Shown here: positions 1 to 7,020 of the stretch, piece after piece
How positions within the stretch are numbered: the stretch's first letter is position 1
Layout: every line of letters starts with the position of its first letter
Assembly (NCBI RefSeq): GCF_003130405.1
Contig: NZ_QEAS01000002.1
Location: 375,581-439,580 of the forward strand
Direction: 5' to 3'
Source: Pararcticibacter amylolyticus
Lineage (GTDB): Bacteria; Bacteroidota; Bacteroidia; Sphingobacteriales; Sphingobacteriaceae
Length of the DNA: 64,000 nucleotides
The notes under the pieces: model-generated
Seen by the model: the letters and a program-made list of their open reading frames with translations, nothing else
Database searches by the model: none
What the model was told of the DNA's origin: nothing
Made by a program: the position numbers and the translations under genes

Positions 1-966
1 CTGATAAAAAGGATCGCGTAAGCTTATATCCAGATTCAGATCCTTTTCAAGTTCGGAAACACGGATGGGAACCAGTGAACGGGCCGTGATATTTTCTGAA
101 ACTTTCTTGTCGTGATAATAAAACCTGTATGCGGAAGGATTCTTTACAATGGCTTTCAATGCTCTCAGATCCTGTTCTGACCTGGCAGCATCCGAATAAC
201 TTTGAAATTTGCTTAAAGCTGTAAAAAATTTCTGGGCCTCGTGATCGCCGGATTCCCAGAGAAGGTCAAGAGGCGACAATCGCTTCAGTGGATTTTTCGG
301 AGCACCGTCCCTGGTTAGTTCCGACTGATACAGCTCTATGAAGAGATAATCGTAGTATTTATGCTGTCTTAAGACTACAAAGGCCGGTGATGCACCGGGA
401 CCAGCAGGGAGAGGGGGCATTACATCAGCGTTTGAGAAAACAGCAGAAAGGGACATTATACTTTCCTTCGTCACAGGGAAAACCGAAGAATCAGCTGGTT
501 GTATAAGGAGCTTTCCATTATGAATACTAATTAAGAAAAACGATTCAATATCAGGCTCGTCCTGTAACCCGTAGTCTTCCGCAAATGTCCTTAATTTTTT
601 AATCCGTAAGTCATCGTCGAAAAAAACACGCAGGTCCTGGTTTTTCATCACCGCAGTAAGCACCGCTGCCTGATGCCCGCAAAGCCGTTCGTTTTCCGAT
701 GTACAGGTACAAGACAACAGAATCCCGTCGTCCGTCTTCATCAATTCAACATCGGGGAAAATACTCAAGGTCAACCGGCCCGAGAAGGTTCCCCTATTTA
801 ATTCCAGCTTCTCCGGGACAATATGCTTATAGTCCTCCAGCCAGGATGAAGCCCCCGAAGCAAGGTACTGATATACCCTGGTATCCGTAATATCATTTAT
901 ATTACTTTGGGGAAATAAAAAGTAATGTTTTTCCGGTTGATGCTGATAGTCTGTCCCTTTGTCCAC
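1..966 (-). CDS. SWIM zinc-finger protein, N-terminal part of a probable SNF2-family helicase (partial)
   Basis: An open frame of 322 codons runs leftward from a GTG at 966 to the window edge without a stop. No in-frame ATG lies before about residue 78, and an in-frame TAA lies just upstream of the GTG, so GTG is the likely start. Around residue 87 there is a CxC followed ten residues later by CxH (CTC, then CGH), the pattern of a SWIM zinc finger. In Bacteroidota, long proteins opening this way are usually SNF2/HepA-type DEAD/DEAH helicases of over 1000 residues with the ATPase half at the C-terminus. That half is outside this window, so the helicase call is inference from family architecture. 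The SWIM motif is seen directly. No signal peptide is visible; a cytoplasmic DNA- or RNA-acting protein is expected. Confidence 0.7.
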   Translation of the reverse strand, partial: MDKGTDYQHQPEKHYFLFPQSNINDITDTRVYQYLASGASSWLEDYKHIVPEKLELNRGTFSGRLTLSIFPDVELMKTDDGILLSCTCTSENERLCGHQAAVLTAVMKNQDLRVFFDDDLRIKKLRTFAEDYGLQDEPDIESFFLISIHNGKLLIQPADSSVFPVTKESIMSLSAVFSNADVMPPLPAGPGASPAFVVLRQHKYYDYLFIELYQSELTRDGAPKNPLKRLSPLDLLWESGDHEAQKFFTALSKFQSYSDAARSEQDLRALKAIVKNPSAYRFYYHDKKVSENITARSLVPIRVSELEKDLNLDISLRDPFYQ

Positions 967-1228
967 TGATACTTACAACTAATTAAATGTACGCCGAAGT
1001 TAAGGATATCTGCCTTAGGACAAAAACCGGCTAACATCCTTATTTTTCTTATCTGTCAGACCCAGGCTCCTGGTCTGCAAGGGAAAGTAGTATAACCTGC
1101 AACAAATGGATTACCGATCCTGAGACCTCCATGTTTCCGGCCGGCCATAAATTATGAATGATGAACCATGCAGCCTGCCGGACTCAGTCTTCAATTAAAA
1201 GAGTTGGCATCTATAAGATTAAGTATCA
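967..1228. other. Gene-free spacer between the SWIM protein and the stress protein
   Basis: About 260 bases with no convincing coding frame. It must contain the promoter of the leftward SWIM-domain gene and the 3' end of the stress-protein transcript. I see no strong hairpin terminator or repeat. Confidence 0.5.
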
Positions 1229-2074
1229 TCAATCAGAATCAGATTGCCGGTCTTCGTCTAATACAAGCAGAGGGATCCATGTATGGTAAGCCAGTTCACA
1301 CGATGTACTTTTATGAAAAAGACTCTGAAAGAACCTTCTATGTTTCCGGACGACAACTGCCATATCCACCTGATTGTCTTTTATAAATTTCATAATACCG
1401 GTGGCGGTATCTTTATCATTGAGATAATGATATGCAGGTTGCGGGTTACCCCACATTTCATGGAGTGTCTTTTGTTCTGATAACAGCCTGGTGTTAAATT
1501 CATCACCCGGAGCACTTACACTCAGGATATGAAGATGTGCATGAAAGCAAGATGCCAGCATACTGATTGATTTTACAGGAGTATGGTGTACATTCTTCAG
1601 ATCGCAGGCAAATACCATAGTATTAATAGACCGGAAAGAAGCCTGAGGCGGGATGATCAGCAGCGGAACAGTACAATTGCGGATCATCTGAACAGTAAAA
1701 CTTCCAATAAGAGCTCTTTCCAGGGCTCCTTTTCCCGTAGCCCCCATCACCACCATATCGAAGGGATAATGAATGATATAAGAGATCAGGGCATCCACAG
1801 ACATTTCGTTTCGGGCGGTCACTTCTATCTCCAATGCCGGATTTATATCAAGAATGCTGTTTTTAAGCTCGTCCAGTTGATTTAGTGCTTTTTCTTTGAT
1901 AGATTCTTCAAAAGCCGGCGAGGGAACCGGTATTTCTAGCAGGGAATGTATCGGTAAAAATGAATGGTATAAAATGACCTTTAAGGGCTTGAGATCCCTG
2001 CTGAGGGTCGCAGCATAACGTGCCGCGTGGATAGATGAGTCGGAAAAATCGGTTAAAACAAGAATGGCATTCAT
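1229..2074 (-). CDS. Universal stress protein, tandem UspA domains
   Basis: A 281-residue cytoplasmic protein with two UspA-type Rossmann-like domains (about 1-145 and 150-275). The first domain opens with the typical MNAILVLTDFSD strand and carries the ATP-binding signature G-x2-G-x9-G-S in the segment GATGKGALERALIGSF, followed by the closing strand VPLLIIP. The second domain keeps the fold pattern (ending in WIPLLVLDED) but lacks the glycine motif, so it probably does not bind ATP. Tandem UspAs are widespread in Bacteroidota and are linked to starvation, redox and stress survival; the exact role here cannot be read from sequence. It is transcribed alone from a recognisable promoter at 2121-2152. 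Confidence 0.9.
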   Translation of the reverse strand: MNAILVLTDFSDSSIHAARYAATLSRDLKPLKVILYHSFLPIHSLLEIPVPSPAFEESIKEKALNQLDELKNSILDINPALEIEVTARNEMSVDALISYIIHYPFDMVVMGATGKGALERALIGSFTVQMIRNCTVPLLIIPPQASFRSINTMVFACDLKNVHHTPVKSISMLASCFHAHLHILSVSAPGDEFNTRLLSEQKTLHEMWGNPQPAYHYLNDKDTATGIMKFIKDNQVDMAVVVRKHRRFFQSLFHKSTSCELAYHTWIPLLVLDEDRQSDSD

Positions 2075-2120
2075 GGCTCTATTCCGTTAATTATGAATTG
2101 GTTGGTTAGCTCTCCTAAAG

Positions 2121-2152
2121 CAAACTTAGGGATATTGACAGCATATATACAA
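2121..2152 (-). promoter_or_regulatory. Bacteroidota-type promoter of the universal stress protein
   Basis: Read on the minus strand, TTG (2150-2152), a 21-base spacer, then TAAGTTTG (2121-2128), matching the TTG/TAnnTTTG consensus. The predicted transcription start is about 40 bases before the ATG, and a purine-rich AGGAG lies in the leader. Confidence 0.6.
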
Positions 2153-2283
2153 ATCAGATTCAAACTAATTTCTTAACTATATGGGAGGCTTCTTTTACGG
2201 ATATGGCGCTATTTGAAATAATCAACTTAATGAAAAAATGAAAGGGAAAGAATGATGAGAAACTATTTAGACCTGCCAGAATG

Positions 2284-2302
2284 GTGCGCCGTGCCGGCGC
2301 AC
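2284..2302. repeat. Perfect 8-bp inverted repeat with 3-base loop
   Basis: GTGCGCCG, loop TGC, CGGCGCAC. It is unusually GC-rich for this AT-rich spacer. On the minus strand it directly follows the U-tract of the neighbouring terminator, so it may form a second, back-up hairpin or a protein site. Confidence 0.6.
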
Positions 2303-2335
2303 AAAAAAGCCCCGTCACGATGAGCGTGATCAGGG
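2303..2335 (-). terminator. Rho-independent terminator after the HipA/DUF3037 operon
   Basis: On the minus strand, GCCCTGATCACG pairs with CGTGACGGGGC (one bulge, one wobble) around a CTCAT loop and is followed by six T residues. It lies about 95 bases past the DUF3037 stop codon. Confidence 0.8.
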
Positions 2336-2431
2336 CACCTAAACCTTATCATTTCAAATGTACGACTTTTTTTATATATCCTAAAATAAATTGATCTTTT
2401 TACAACTCCTGACATTTGGGTGACAATCCAC

Positions 2432-2815
2432 CTATTCTACCATCTGGCTGAAGAGCTTTTGAAGAGTTTCATCCGGATCTTCACAAAAGCCAGGATGAAC
2501 TTTAGAGGATTGAATGACGGTGCTTCGTGTTGCAGTAAGCCAGCGGAAACGGGATGCAATATCTAAACTGGCTATAGGGCCGGCGGCCTTACTACCCGAG
2601 CAAATATCCGCAAAGGACTTCAAATGTTCCCTTAATTCCTTGAAATCCGTATCATTGGTAAACACTTCCAACCGCTTTTCATTTACGACACAAAGACATT
2701 TCAGAAACTTTTTCCTGGCGCAAAACAGGATCACACCGGAGTTGATGAACTCTTCCCTTTCAACCCTCGGCACTATGCGGATCACGGCATACTCAAATAA
2801 GTAGTTTTCTTGCAT
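2432..2815 (-). CDS. DUF3037 domain protein, partner of the HipA-like kinase
   Basis: A 127-residue protein opening with the characteristic DUF3037 segment (LFEYAVIRIVPRVEREEFINSG, residues about 6-27, described here by its YAVIR and FINSGVIL cores) and a following FCARKKFLKC strand. No signal peptide or membrane segment is visible, so it is probably cytoplasmic. DUF3037 has no assigned biochemical activity. Its start codon lies inside the end of the HipA-like gene (23-base overlap), which indicates translational coupling and a shared complex or function. In many genomes DUF3037 genes sit beside HipA-like kinases; the obvious hypothesis is a regulator, inhibitor or substrate of the kinase, replacing the HipB antitoxin that is absent here. 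That role is inference. Confidence 0.85.
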   Translation of the reverse strand: MQENYLFEYAVIRIVPRVEREEFINSGVILFCARKKFLKCLCVVNEKRLEVFTNDTDFKELREHLKSFADICSGSKAAGPIASLDIASRFRWLTATRSTVIQSSKVHPGFCEDPDETLQKLFSQMVE

Positions 2816-3578
2816 TTTGCGCTTCGTTTACAAAAATTTCGGAAGAGTCGATACGATGTTCTAAAAAGCGGGCATATACGTCCCGGATTACATCAGCCGG
2901 TTCGTCGGGAGAATGAAGAGTAAGCCATTCGTCAGGAATCAGGGACACAATGGAATTGATCTTTTCCTTGCTCAGCAAAGACCTGAAAAACAGGTCGGCG
3001 TCTTCAAGCTGCGAAGCTAAAGGCAGCAGAACATGATCTTTAACCTGCGAAAAGGGCCTCAGAGCCTGTTCTTCCCAATTATCCCAGCTATGGTGAAAAT
3101 AGAGAGAGGCGCCATGATCAATCAGCCACAATTCTTTATGCCACATAAGCATATTGGCGTTGCGCGCAGTACGGTCGACATTTGTAAGCAGACAATCGAG
3201 CCAGACAATCTTCGAAGCAAGCAACCCGTCCGGCTTATTTACTACCGGATCAAAGGTAATGGCACCGGAAAGGTAGTGCAAAGCTAGGTTCAACCCGGTG
3301 CTGAACTTAAGCAGATCCTGAATTTCTTCATCTGGTTCAGTGCGCCCAAAAGCTTCGTCAAGATTCGCAAATACAATCTCAGGGATTTTTAAACCCGCCG
3401 TTCGCGCTATTTCACCTCCAATCAGTTCAGCGATCAGAGCTTTTACACCCTGACCCGCTCCCCTGAATTTAAGTACATACAGAAATCCGTCGTCAGCCTC
3501 TGCCAAAGCCGGCAGCGATCCTCCCTCCCTTAAGGGAGTCACATATCGCATAACGTTTACGGTTCTGATTTCCTTCAT
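2793..3578 (-). CDS. HipA-like protein kinase
   Basis: A 261-residue protein with a compact HipA-type kinase fold. Visible elements are a glycine-rich entry (REGGSLP, 17-23), the strand YVLKFRG with candidate nucleotide-binding Lys37, the catalytic loop LTNVDRTARN with Asp135 and Asn140, and the metal-binding LIDHG with Asp154. It lacks the N-terminal subdomain of classical HipA (about 440 residues), so it belongs with the short HipA_2-type kinases. Classical HipA phosphorylates glutamyl-tRNA synthetase and causes persistence; the target here is unknown. It starts 4 bases after the OmpA-like lipoprotein gene ends and overlaps the DUF3037 gene, so the three look co-transcribed. No HipB-like HTH gene is adjacent. 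Family assignment is secure; function is inferred. Confidence 0.88.
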   Translation of the reverse strand: MKEIRTVNVMRYVTPLREGGSLPALAEADDGFLYVLKFRGAGQGVKALIAELIGGEIARTAGLKIPEIVFANLDEAFGRTEPDEEIQDLLKFSTGLNLALHYLSGAITFDPVVNKPDGLLASKIVWLDCLLTNVDRTARNANMLMWHKELWLIDHGASLYFHHSWDNWEEQALRPFSQVKDHVLLPLASQLEDADLFFRSLLSKEKINSIVSLIPDEWLTLHSPDEPADVIRDVYARFLEHRIDSSEIFVNEAQNARKLLI

Positions 3579-3582
3579 ATTG

Positions 3583-4116
3583 TTATTTTACAAGCTGAAT
3601 TTCCACGCGACGGTTTAATGCCCGCCCTTCTTCATTACTGTTGGAGGCAATTGGTTTGGTTTCGCCAAAACCTTTTACGCTCAGGTTGGCTGCATCAATG
3701 CCAGCATTTACAAGATAGGTCTTTACAGCATTGGCACGGTCTACTGACAATGACATGTTGTGTGAAGAGCTGCCTTCTTCTGATGAATGCCCGTTTAAGA
3801 TGAACTTAGCGGAAGGAGCTTTTTTTATTTCGCGTGAAGCTTTTTCTAAAATTTCGTAAGCCCCTGTCTTCAATACCACCGAGTTAAATTCAAACTGGAT
3901 GTTTTTAAAGTTAAGATCCGGCTTTTCAACAGGAGCCGGTTCTTCTTCCTTTTCTGCGGGCGCCGTTTGAGTCTGTTCAACTGGGGGCACCTCTTCCTTC
4001 ACTGCCGGAGCGGGAGTTGGTTTCACAACAGCTTTCTTCGATTTACATGAGTTCAAAGAAATGCACAATGCCATAGCAATAGCAAAAGACAGGTAGATCC
4101 TTGTGTTTTTGTTCAT
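3583..4116 (-). CDS. OmpA-family peptidoglycan-binding lipoprotein
   Basis: A 177-residue lipoprotein. From the ATG at 4116 the protein begins MNKNTRIYLSFAIAMALC and has a lipobox ending LNSC at residue 24; an upstream ATG at 4143 would only add nine polar residues. After the lipid-anchored Cys comes a Pro/Glu/Ala-rich linker (about 30-70), then an OmpA C-terminal domain (about 72-177) with the peptidoglycan-binding pattern (LNGHSSEEG, SVDRANAVKTYL, GFGETKPIASN, NRRVEI). It should sit in the outer membrane and hold onto diaminopimelate in the cell wall. It is the first gene of an apparent operon with a HipA-like kinase 4 bases downstream, an unexpected partnership. Confidence 0.9.
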   Translation of the reverse strand: MNKNTRIYLSFAIAMALCISLNSCKSKKAVVKPTPAPAVKEEVPPVEQTQTAPAEKEEEPAPVEKPDLNFKNIQFEFNSVVLKTGAYEILEKASREIKKAPSAKFILNGHSSEEGSSSHNMSLSVDRANAVKTYLVNAGIDAANLSVKGFGETKPIASNSNEEGRALNRRVEIQLVK

Positions 4117-4256
4117 ATCTAAAGGTGTTTTTTTTGTAAACATAAAAAATTATTAAACAAAACGAATACCTGAATGTATCCTGATTCAAAAAGAGGGTGA
4201 TTTGCGTTCAGGTTGTTTCGCGGAATTGTCTATAAAATACTATCTTAGTTTAAGAT

Positions 4257-5240
4257 ATGAAACACGTCACCATACTGATACCTGAAGGAGAAACAAGCCT
4301 GAGTAACATCGAGGCAACCTATAAGATGTTCAACAAAGTGAACGAAGCATTGACGGCATCCGGAAAAAAACCGTTGTTTACCGTTCAACTTGCCGGATTG
4401 AACAAAGAAACGAGCCTGACAAACGGACTTTTCTCTGTTAAAGCCGGGTTGACGATCAAAGATGTGGATGCGACGAACCTCATTATTATTCCGGCGGTGC
4501 ATGGTGACGTGAATAAAGTACTCACTGACAACCGGGAGCTGATACCATGGCTTACCAGGCAATACGGCCAGGGAGCAGAAATAGTTTCCCTGTGTATAGG
4601 AGCATTCATCCTTGCCTCTACAGGTTTACTTAACGGAAAGGTTTGTACTACTCACTGGTTAATGGCTGATGAATTCAGGTCAATGTTTCCGGAGGTGAAT
4701 CTCCAGGCCTATAAGATCATTACAGATGAAGCCGGTATCTATACCAGCGGCGGAGCATATTCTTCTCTTAACCTGATCCTCTACCTGGTTGAGAAGTTTG
4801 CGGGCAGGGAAATGGCTCTGTTATCATCAAAAGTCTTTGAGATAGACATTGAGAGGAGCAGCCAGTCGCCTTTTATCATTTTTAAGGGCCAAAAAGAACA
4901 CCATGACGAAGTGATAAAAAAGACGCAGATCTTTATCGAAAACCATTACCATGAGAAGATCACAGTAGATCAGCTGGCGTCGATATTTGCGATCAGCCGC
5001 CGGCACCTTGAGCGCCGGTTTAAAAAGGCTACGTCCAATACTGTATTGGAGTACGTACAGAGAGTCAGGATCGAAGCAGCGAAAATGAGCCTCGAATCAC
5101 TCCGGGAAAATGTGAACGAAGTGATGTACAAAACCGGATATACCGACCCGAAAGCATTCAGGACAATTTTCAGGAAAATAACAGGACTATCACCACTGGA
5201 ATACAGGAGCAGGTACAATAAAGCTATTAATGCCGCTTAA
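4257..5240 (+). CDS. GlxA-type AraC transcriptional regulator with DJ-1/PfpI domain
   Basis: A 327-residue regulator. Residues about 3-185 form a DJ-1/PfpI (class I amidotransferase-like) domain, with the nucleophile-elbow region EIVSLCIGAFILASTGLL, where the Cys sits in the usual place. Residues about 220-320 are an AraC double helix-turn-helix (QLASIFAISRRHLERRF and EVMYKTGYTDPKAFRTIF, closing with the GLSPLEYRSRY signature). Such proteins bind DNA as dimers and typically sense small metabolites through the DJ-1 domain rather than acting as enzymes. The gene stands alone, divergent from the OmpA-like gene with about 140 bases between, so it may regulate itself or its neighbours; the target is unknown. 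Confidence 0.9.
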   Translation: MKHVTILIPEGETSLSNIEATYKMFNKVNEALTASGKKPLFTVQLAGLNKETSLTNGLFSVKAGLTIKDVDATNLIIIPAVHGDVNKVLTDNRELIPWLTRQYGQGAEIVSLCIGAFILASTGLLNGKVCTTHWLMADEFRSMFPEVNLQAYKIITDEAGIYTSGGAYSSLNLILYLVEKFAGREMALLSSKVFEIDIERSSQSPFIIFKGQKEHHDEVIKKTQIFIENHYHEKITVDQLASIFAISRRHLERRFKKATSNTVLEYVQRVRIEAAKMSLESLRENVNEVMYKTGYTDPKAFRTIFRKITGLSPLEYRSRYNKAINAA

Positions 5241-5359
5241 ATATGTTACCGAAGTCATGGCAGTATCCTTATTTGGCCCTTGCATTCTTTTTTATAAAAA
5301 TTTAAACCATTTGTCAATAAAATGAGTTACCTTTATAAACAATATAATTTTTTAAAATA

Positions 5360-5551
5360 ATGCAAAAAGGAACAGTAAAATTTTTTAATGAAACCAAAGG
5401 TTTCGGTTTTATCACACCTCACAATGGAGGCAGCGAAATCTTTGTTCATTCTTCAGGCCTCATTGACAACATTCGTCAGAATGATACTGTTGAGTATGAA
5501 GTAGAGCAAGGCCGTAAAGGTCCTAACGCGGTAAATGTAAAAGTAGCTTAA
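5360..5551 (+). CDS. Cold-shock domain protein (CspA-like)
   Basis: A 63-residue single cold-shock domain, close to the usual 65-70 residues. Both RNA-binding motifs are intact: RNP1 KGFGFI (13-18) and RNP2 IFVHSS (27-32). Such proteins bind single-stranded RNA or DNA and melt mRNA secondary structure, at low temperature or as general RNA chaperones. The upstream spacer is very AT-rich. A perfect terminator follows at 5581-5613, so the gene is a separate transcript from the RRM gene about 190 bases downstream. Confidence 0.96.
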   Translation: MQKGTVKFFNETKGFGFITPHNGGSEIFVHSSGLIDNIRQNDTVEYEVEQGRKGPNAVNVKVA

Positions 5552-5580
5552 AAAATACTATATAGATTAATCGTGTAAGG

Positions 5581-5613
5581 AGCCGGAATCATTTAATTCC
5601 GGCTTCTTATTTT
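5581..5613 (+). terminator. Terminator of the cold-shock gene
   Basis: AGCCGGAAT and ATTCCGGCT form a perfect 9-bp stem with a 6-base loop, followed by a T-rich tract (TCTTATTTT). Confidence 0.9.
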
Positions 5614-5741
5614 ATAACAAGTAGATTTCAACATAATTAACTCCGGTTAATTCAACAAGCAGTACCCCCGCGTAATAAGACCGGAGCTTCAGTTAAAGGG
5701 CAACAAGAAGAGGCTTATTACCAATTTCAATATATTAATTA

Positions 5742-6068
5742 ATGAAAATTTTTATTAAAGGACTCCCGCTTCAGGTAGAAGAGTCTGAATTAAGAGAAGT
5801 ATTCGGCGACTTCGGACAAGTTAAATCGCTGAGAATTATTAAAGACCGGGAGACCGGACAAAGCCGCGGATTTGGATTCGTAGAAATGCCGAATGTAGCT
5901 GAAGCTAAAGAAGCAATTGCCAATATGAACGGAGGAGATTATTACGGCAATACCATCTTTGTAGCTGAAGCTAAAGACGATAAAGGTCCTGAAGGGGGCA
6001 ACAACCGTGGCGGCGGCTTTAACCGCGGCGGAGGGAACAGGTCTGGGTACAGTAACAACAGATATTAA
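5742..6068 (+). CDS. RRM-type RNA-binding protein with glycine-rich tail
   Basis: A 108-residue protein with one RNA recognition motif (1-80) and a Gly/Asn/Arg tail (about 83-108, with repeated RGGG-like units). RNP2 is IFIKGL (3-8) and RNP1 is RGFGFVEM (42-49), with the aromatic residues needed to stack on RNA. The architecture resembles plant and cyanobacterial glycine-rich cold-responsive proteins and is common in Bacteroidota. It should bind single-stranded RNA in the cytoplasm; RGG-type tails often promote condensation or non-specific RNA contact. Its position behind a cold-shock gene suggests a shared role in RNA folding under stress, although each gene has its own terminator. Confidence 0.95.
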   Translation: MKIFIKGLPLQVEESELREVFGDFGQVKSLRIIKDRETGQSRGFGFVEMPNVAEAKEAIANMNGGDYYGNTIFVAEAKDDKGPEGGNNRGGGFNRGGGNRSGYSNNRY

Positions 6069-6074
6069 TTTTTT

Positions 6075-6095
6075 AGCCCCCTCTGGGGGCTTTTT
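6075..6095 (+). terminator. Terminator of the RRM gene
   Basis: AGCCCCC and GGGGGCT form a 7-bp GC stem with a TCT loop, followed by five T residues, immediately after the stop codon. Confidence 0.92.
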
Positions 6096-6151
6096 ATTTA
6101 CTGCAATCTTGTCACTATCTCTTTACAAAAATTTTGTATTGTAAACCTTGT

Positions 6152-6179
6152 TTGGATCATAGTATTTTTTCTAAGTTAG
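6152..6179 (+). promoter_or_regulatory. Probable promoter of the unknown exported protein
   Basis: TTG (6152-6154), a 17-base spacer and TAAGTTAG (6172-6179), one mismatch from TAnnTTTG, about 20 bases before the ATG. Confidence 0.4.
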
Positions 6180-6202
6180 TATTATACTAACACACACTTA
6201 AA

Positions 6203-6955
6203 ATGAAGTATTTATTGACCTTAATCGTGCTGTATACTCTATGCGGGAGCATTACGTATGCACAACCTGATGAATCCCGGGACTTCCTAGTTCTCTATTC
6301 TGATTCAGTAATTTACGCAAACCGGATTGATCTTGAAAGAGATTATACCGGATCGCTTCGCCTCTGGGTTGATTCAAGAAGTGTCCCAGCGGGGCAGGTA
6401 AAATTCGTCAACAACAATCGTGGTTTCTTTGCGAATGTCAAGGAGTTTAACACTACAGGTGAAACCAGGTTTTCTGAACGGATCCGAAAGGGGAAATTAA
6501 ACCTGTTCGAAATGCGAACGATTGACTGGGAAAATTATCATAACCCCGCTGTCTACTCTACTTCGCCCTCGGTAGAAAGAAAGAATTATTACAATATTGG
6601 CTATTCCCGACTCAAAAAAACCAATTACGTAAACCTGAGCATAGACTTAGCTTCTAATCCCGAAAGCATGTCGTTCCTGAAAAAGTACCAGAATATAAGA
6701 AGGGCTCAAACAGCTATGTACGTAACGGCAGGGCTTTCCGTCATAGGTGGAGTGATAGCACTTCTTTCAGAGAGCAGCGAGATAGAAAGTGGATTTGGTA
6801 AGGCTCCGGGCTCCGGTATTAACAAAAGTGACAAGTCTTTCGGTTTTGCAACCGGAGCGGTGATGGTCGGCATAGGTTTAGCAGCAGGCGGTTATTTGAT
6901 TGGCCCTTTACAAAAAGGATACCTGAAAAGAGCAATCGATACCTATAATGATTAG
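6203..6955 (+). CDS. Exported membrane-associated protein of unknown function
   Basis: A 250-residue protein I do not recognise. It has a Sec signal peptide (residues 1-20, ending ITYAQ), a beta-rich N-terminal half (about 22-155), and two later hydrophobic segments (about 170-188, ending GGVIALL, and about 215-235, a glycine-rich GFATGAVMVGIGLAAGGYLIG) separated by a polar Ser/Gly/Lys loop. This suggests a periplasmic domain anchored by a helical hairpin. It is a single-gene transcript bounded by a promoter at 6152 and a bidirectional hairpin at 6969. No function can be assigned. Confidence 0.8.
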   Translation: MKYLLTLIVLYTLCGSITYAQPDESRDFLVLYSDSVIYANRIDLERDYTGSLRLWVDSRSVPAGQVKFVNNNRGFFANVKEFNTTGETRFSERIRKGKLNLFEMRTIDWENYHNPAVYSTSPSVERKNYYNIGYSRLKKTNYVNLSIDLASNPESMSFLKKYQNIRRAQTAMYVTAGLSVIGGVIALLSESSEIESGFGKAPGSGINKSDKSFGFATGAVMVGIGLAAGGYLIGPLQKGYLKRAIDTYND

Positions 6956-6968
6956 CAGGATGCCAAAT

Positions 6969-7020
6969 AAAAGGAAGGAATACTGCTCCCTTTATTAAGC
7001 GGGCAGCATTCCTTCCTTTT
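6969..7020. terminator. Bidirectional terminator between convergent genes
   Basis: AAAAGGAAGGAAT and ATTCCTTCCTTTT pair perfectly, with further CTGC/GCAG and CCC/GGG pairing inside, giving a stem of about 20 bp. A- and T-tracts at the two ends serve both strands. It sits between the unknown exported protein and the GH92 mannosidase, whose stop codon is at 7021. Confidence 0.88.

Larger units (their letters stand above)
2075..2431. other. 357-base intergenic region with two adjacent hairpins
   Basis: This spacer holds the stress-protein promoter near its left end and, at 2284-2335, two back-to-back hairpins at the end of the DUF3037 transcript. The rest (about 2160-2280 and 2340-2430) is AT-rich with no credible gene. 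Confidence 0.5.
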
